A DNA stretch of 44,857 nt from Spirochaetota bacterium. Lineage in GTDB: Bacteria > Spirochaetota > UBA4802 > JAGODF01. The notes under the pieces are model-generated. The model worked only from the letters and a program-made list of their open reading frames with translations. It was not told where the DNA came from and ran no database searches. This document shows, one piece after another, positions 43,083-44,857 of the stretch. Every line of letters starts with the position of its first letter. The first letter of the stretch is position 1. A program made the position numbers and the translations under genes. The stretch lies in assembly GCA_026419015.1 (NCBI GenBank), contig JAOAAF010000009.1, positions 1-44,857 of the forward strand, given 5' to 3'.

Positions 43083-43727
43083 CTACATAAAACCGCTTTT
43101 CTTTAGCTTTTCGGCAAAAGTTTCATCAGGGGAAGCATTCATGCTCAAAAGCATTTGGGAAACATATTTTGCTAATATATCGGTTTCGATATTAACCTCA
43201 TCCCCTACCGCAAGGGAATCAAAAAGAGTGTTTTTAAGCGTTTCTGGAATAAGATATAAAAGAAATCCTTTTTTTGTTACTGCAACAACCGTGAGCGAAA
43301 CCCCATCTACCGCTACCGAACCTTTCGGCACGATGTATTTTCTCAATTGGTCTGCAATTCCTATTTCGAGTTCCATCCCATTTGGATTGCGATGGAGCGA
43401 AAGCACTGTACCTTTTCCATCAACATGACCCTGAACAAAATGCCCTCCAAGGCGCGATGTTAATCGAAGCGCTCTTTCAAGATGCACTTTTTTATTTTTA
43501 TAAAACGAACCCAATGTAGTGGTTTCGCATGTGATTTGGGAAGCAAATGCAGAAAAGCTATTTTTTTCTAATCCAAACACAGTTAAGCACGCCCCATGTA
43601 CCGCAATGGAATCTCCAATTTTTGTTTCCTCGAGCACTTTTTCTGCTTCAATTGTTAATACGATGCCATCCGACTGGCGCTGTATGCGACGAATAGTTCC
43701 AATTTCCTCTATCAATCCTGTGAACAC
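43083..43727 (-). CDS. ribE: Riboflavin synthase alpha subunit
   Basis: RibE makes riboflavin from two 6,7-dimethyl-8-ribityllumazines. Two lumazine-binding repeats are visible: FTGLIEEIGTI starting the first, and GGHFVQGHVDGKGTV in the second. I start at GTG 43727 (VFTGLIEE), with GAGGGG upstream and 8 bases after the ribD stop, giving 214 residues, the family norm. An upstream GTG at 43739 overlaps ribD and is less likely. Confidence 0.93.
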   Translation of the reverse strand: MFTGLIEEIGTIRRIQRQSDGIVLTIEAEKVLEETKIGDSIAVHGACLTVFGLEKNSFSAFASQITCETTTLGSFYKNKKVHLERALRLTSRLGGHFVQGHVDGKGTVLSLHRNPNGMELEIGIADQLRKYIVPKGSVAVDGVSLTVVAVTKKGFLLYLIPETLKNTLFDSLAVGDEVNIETDILAKYVSQMLLSMNASPDETFAEKLKKSGFM

Positions 43728-43735
43728 TTCACCCC

Positions 43736-44857
43736 TCACATGCTTTCAAAGTGATAATGATATGTATAACCCCATATTAAAACATCCCCATGTAAACATA
43801 CTGTACTTATATCGCTAAGTTTCAACTCCTCCCCAATAGCAGTCACCGTATTCGCTTCAATAGCTCTTTTGCCACTTCCAAAAATTTTAGGCGCTACGAA
43901 AAACAAAAACTGATCGATTTCCTTTGCACTCAAAAATGCCCCCGCAAGCCTTGCTCCTCCTTCTAACATAAGCATCATAAATCCCTTCTTGCCCAAAAAA
44001 TCCAGTGCTTCTTGCACCTGTTCTTCAAAAGGCGCATCGGATAAAAAAAACATCCTCTCTTCTTCGTAGTCTTTTTTTCGAGTTTGCAAATCTGTGCTGT
44101 TCGATAAAATTTTATCCTTATTCCGAACATGTTCAAAAATTATATAATTGCAATCGGCAAAAACATTTGCTTCATTCGTAATATTTTGCGGAATGCCAAA
44201 GATTATTCGACAAGGATTTTTTTTCCCTTCGAAAATGGCTTCATCGCCTAAAAGAGAACTCAATAAAAAATTTCGTCTCCCAGAAATTTCAAAAAAACTT
44301 TTTCGAAAATCATTCTTTACTTCATCGCGAAAATCTTTTAAGCGAATGGTAAGCTTAGGATTATCCTTTATAAGCGTATTTTTCCCTACAATAACTCCAT
44401 CGCACAGACCGCGAAGCCGATGAACAATATACCGAGAATGCTCATTCGTGATCCATTTCGATTCACCCATGGTATTAGCAATATATCCATCGAGGGAAAG
44501 TGCGAGTTTTAAAATAACAAAAGGCCGATTTCGCAAAATTATTTTTTTAAATGGGCGTAATATATCGGCTGCGGCATCGGCAAAATCGTTGTGAAACACT
44601 ACCTCCACCCCCGCCTCCTTTAATGCAATAATTCCTTTACCAGAAACGCGCGGATTTGGATCAAGAAGTGGGATGTGCACTTTTCGAATTCCCGCCTCAA
44701 TTATCGCCTTGGTGCAGGGAGGAGTTTTCCCATAATGGCAACACGGTTCCAAGGTTACATACATTTCGGAATCCTGCGTGCTTTCTGTTGCACTTTTAAT
44801 CGCCATGATTTCCGCATGATCGCAGCCATACGGTTGCGTGTATCCTCGACCGATGAT
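43736..44857 (-). CDS. ribD: Bifunctional riboflavin deaminase/reductase, partial
   Basis: The frame is open to the window edge, so the first 30-odd residues are missing. The N-terminal deaminase domain shows the zinc site: DHAEIMA at the edge and LEPCCHYGKTPPC. The C-terminal reductase domain shows LKLALSLDGYIANTMGESKW, DGVIVGKNTLIKDNP and MLEGGARLAGAFL. RibD converts the first pyrimidine intermediate in two steps. ribE follows immediately, so this is the start of a riboflavin operon. Confidence 0.92.
   Translation of the reverse strand: MIGRGYTQPYGCDHAEIMAIKSATESTQDSEMYVTLEPCCHYGKTPPCTKAIIEAGIRKVHIPLLDPNPRVSGKGIIALKEAGVEVVFHNDFADAAADILRPFKKIILRNRPFVILKLALSLDGYIANTMGESKWITNEHSRYIVHRLRGLCDGVIVGKNTLIKDNPKLTIRLKDFRDEVKNDFRKSFFEISGRRNFLLSSLLGDEAIFEGKKNPCRIIFGIPQNITNEANVFADCNYIIFEHVRNKDKILSNSTDLQTRKKDYEEERMFFLSDAPFEEQVQEALDFLGKKGFMMLMLEGGARLAGAFLSAKEIDQFLFFVAPKIFGSGKRAIEANTVTAIGEELKLSDISTVCLHGDVLIWGYTYHYHFESM

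Noticed and set aside
1-44857. CRISPR arrays, insertion sequences, integrase or attachment sites
   Set aside because: No regularly spaced repeats, transposase or recombinase genes are visible anywhere in the window.

Overview
This AT-rich chromosomal window comes from a spirochaete. Two FlaB core flagellins and two FlaA filament-sheath proteins together are the signature of periplasmic flagella. Shine-Dalgarno sites (AAGGAGG type), the lipobox and the yqeY-dnaG-rpoD order are ordinary for bacteria. I cannot place it below phylum; the mixture of genes suggests an uncultured or little-studied lineage.

Layout. 1-4043: a TonB-dependent receptor (cut by the window edge) diverges from exbB-exbD-exbD-tonB, a complete energised outer-membrane import module. 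4112-7729: cca, an MgtC-like membrane protein and argH on the minus strand. 7785-13622: a minus-strand flagellar block, read flaB2, flaB1, flaG, fliD (broken by one missing base), then an unknown protein. Both flagellin genes lie behind long hairpin-rich RNA leaders that start with a boxA-like motif. 14112-18169: a Cys-rich lipoprotein, tcdA, a PAP2/GNAT pair that looks lipid-related, and a small exported protein. 18181-24692: yqeY-dnaG-rpoD followed by a GpsA-acyltransferase fusion whose acyltransferase half has lost its catalytic His. 25433-26484: an outer-membrane-type protein and a Cys-rich exported peptide.

26660-31770 is a self-contained accessory operon: an XRE-cupin regulator, two thiolase-fold proteins without the nucleophilic Cys, two zinc-ribbon/OB-fold (DUF35) partners and an acyl-CoA dehydrogenase. 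It probably handles CoA-thioester carbon-carbon bond chemistry on an unknown substrate, with tandem 17-bp repeats at its promoter as likely operator. 31941-33602 is the flaA pair. 34273-41038 holds a MutY-like glycosylase, a PfkB kinase, a VOC protein, an outer-membrane-type protein and several unknown exported or membrane proteins. 41198-42654 is a 42-residue SHOCT-like gene coupled to a glutamine-synthetase-like ligase with three altered active-site residues. A STAS protein and the start of a riboflavin operon (ribD-ribE) close the window.

The points most worth following are the two structured, boxA-bearing flagellin leaders with a mutually exclusive hairpin pair, the single-base break in fliD, the GpsA fusion with a degenerate acyltransferase, the altered glutamine-synthetase-like enzyme with its tiny partner, and the Cys-less thiolase/DUF35 operon. 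Several genes also seem to have a -10 box placed so that transcripts would be almost leaderless.
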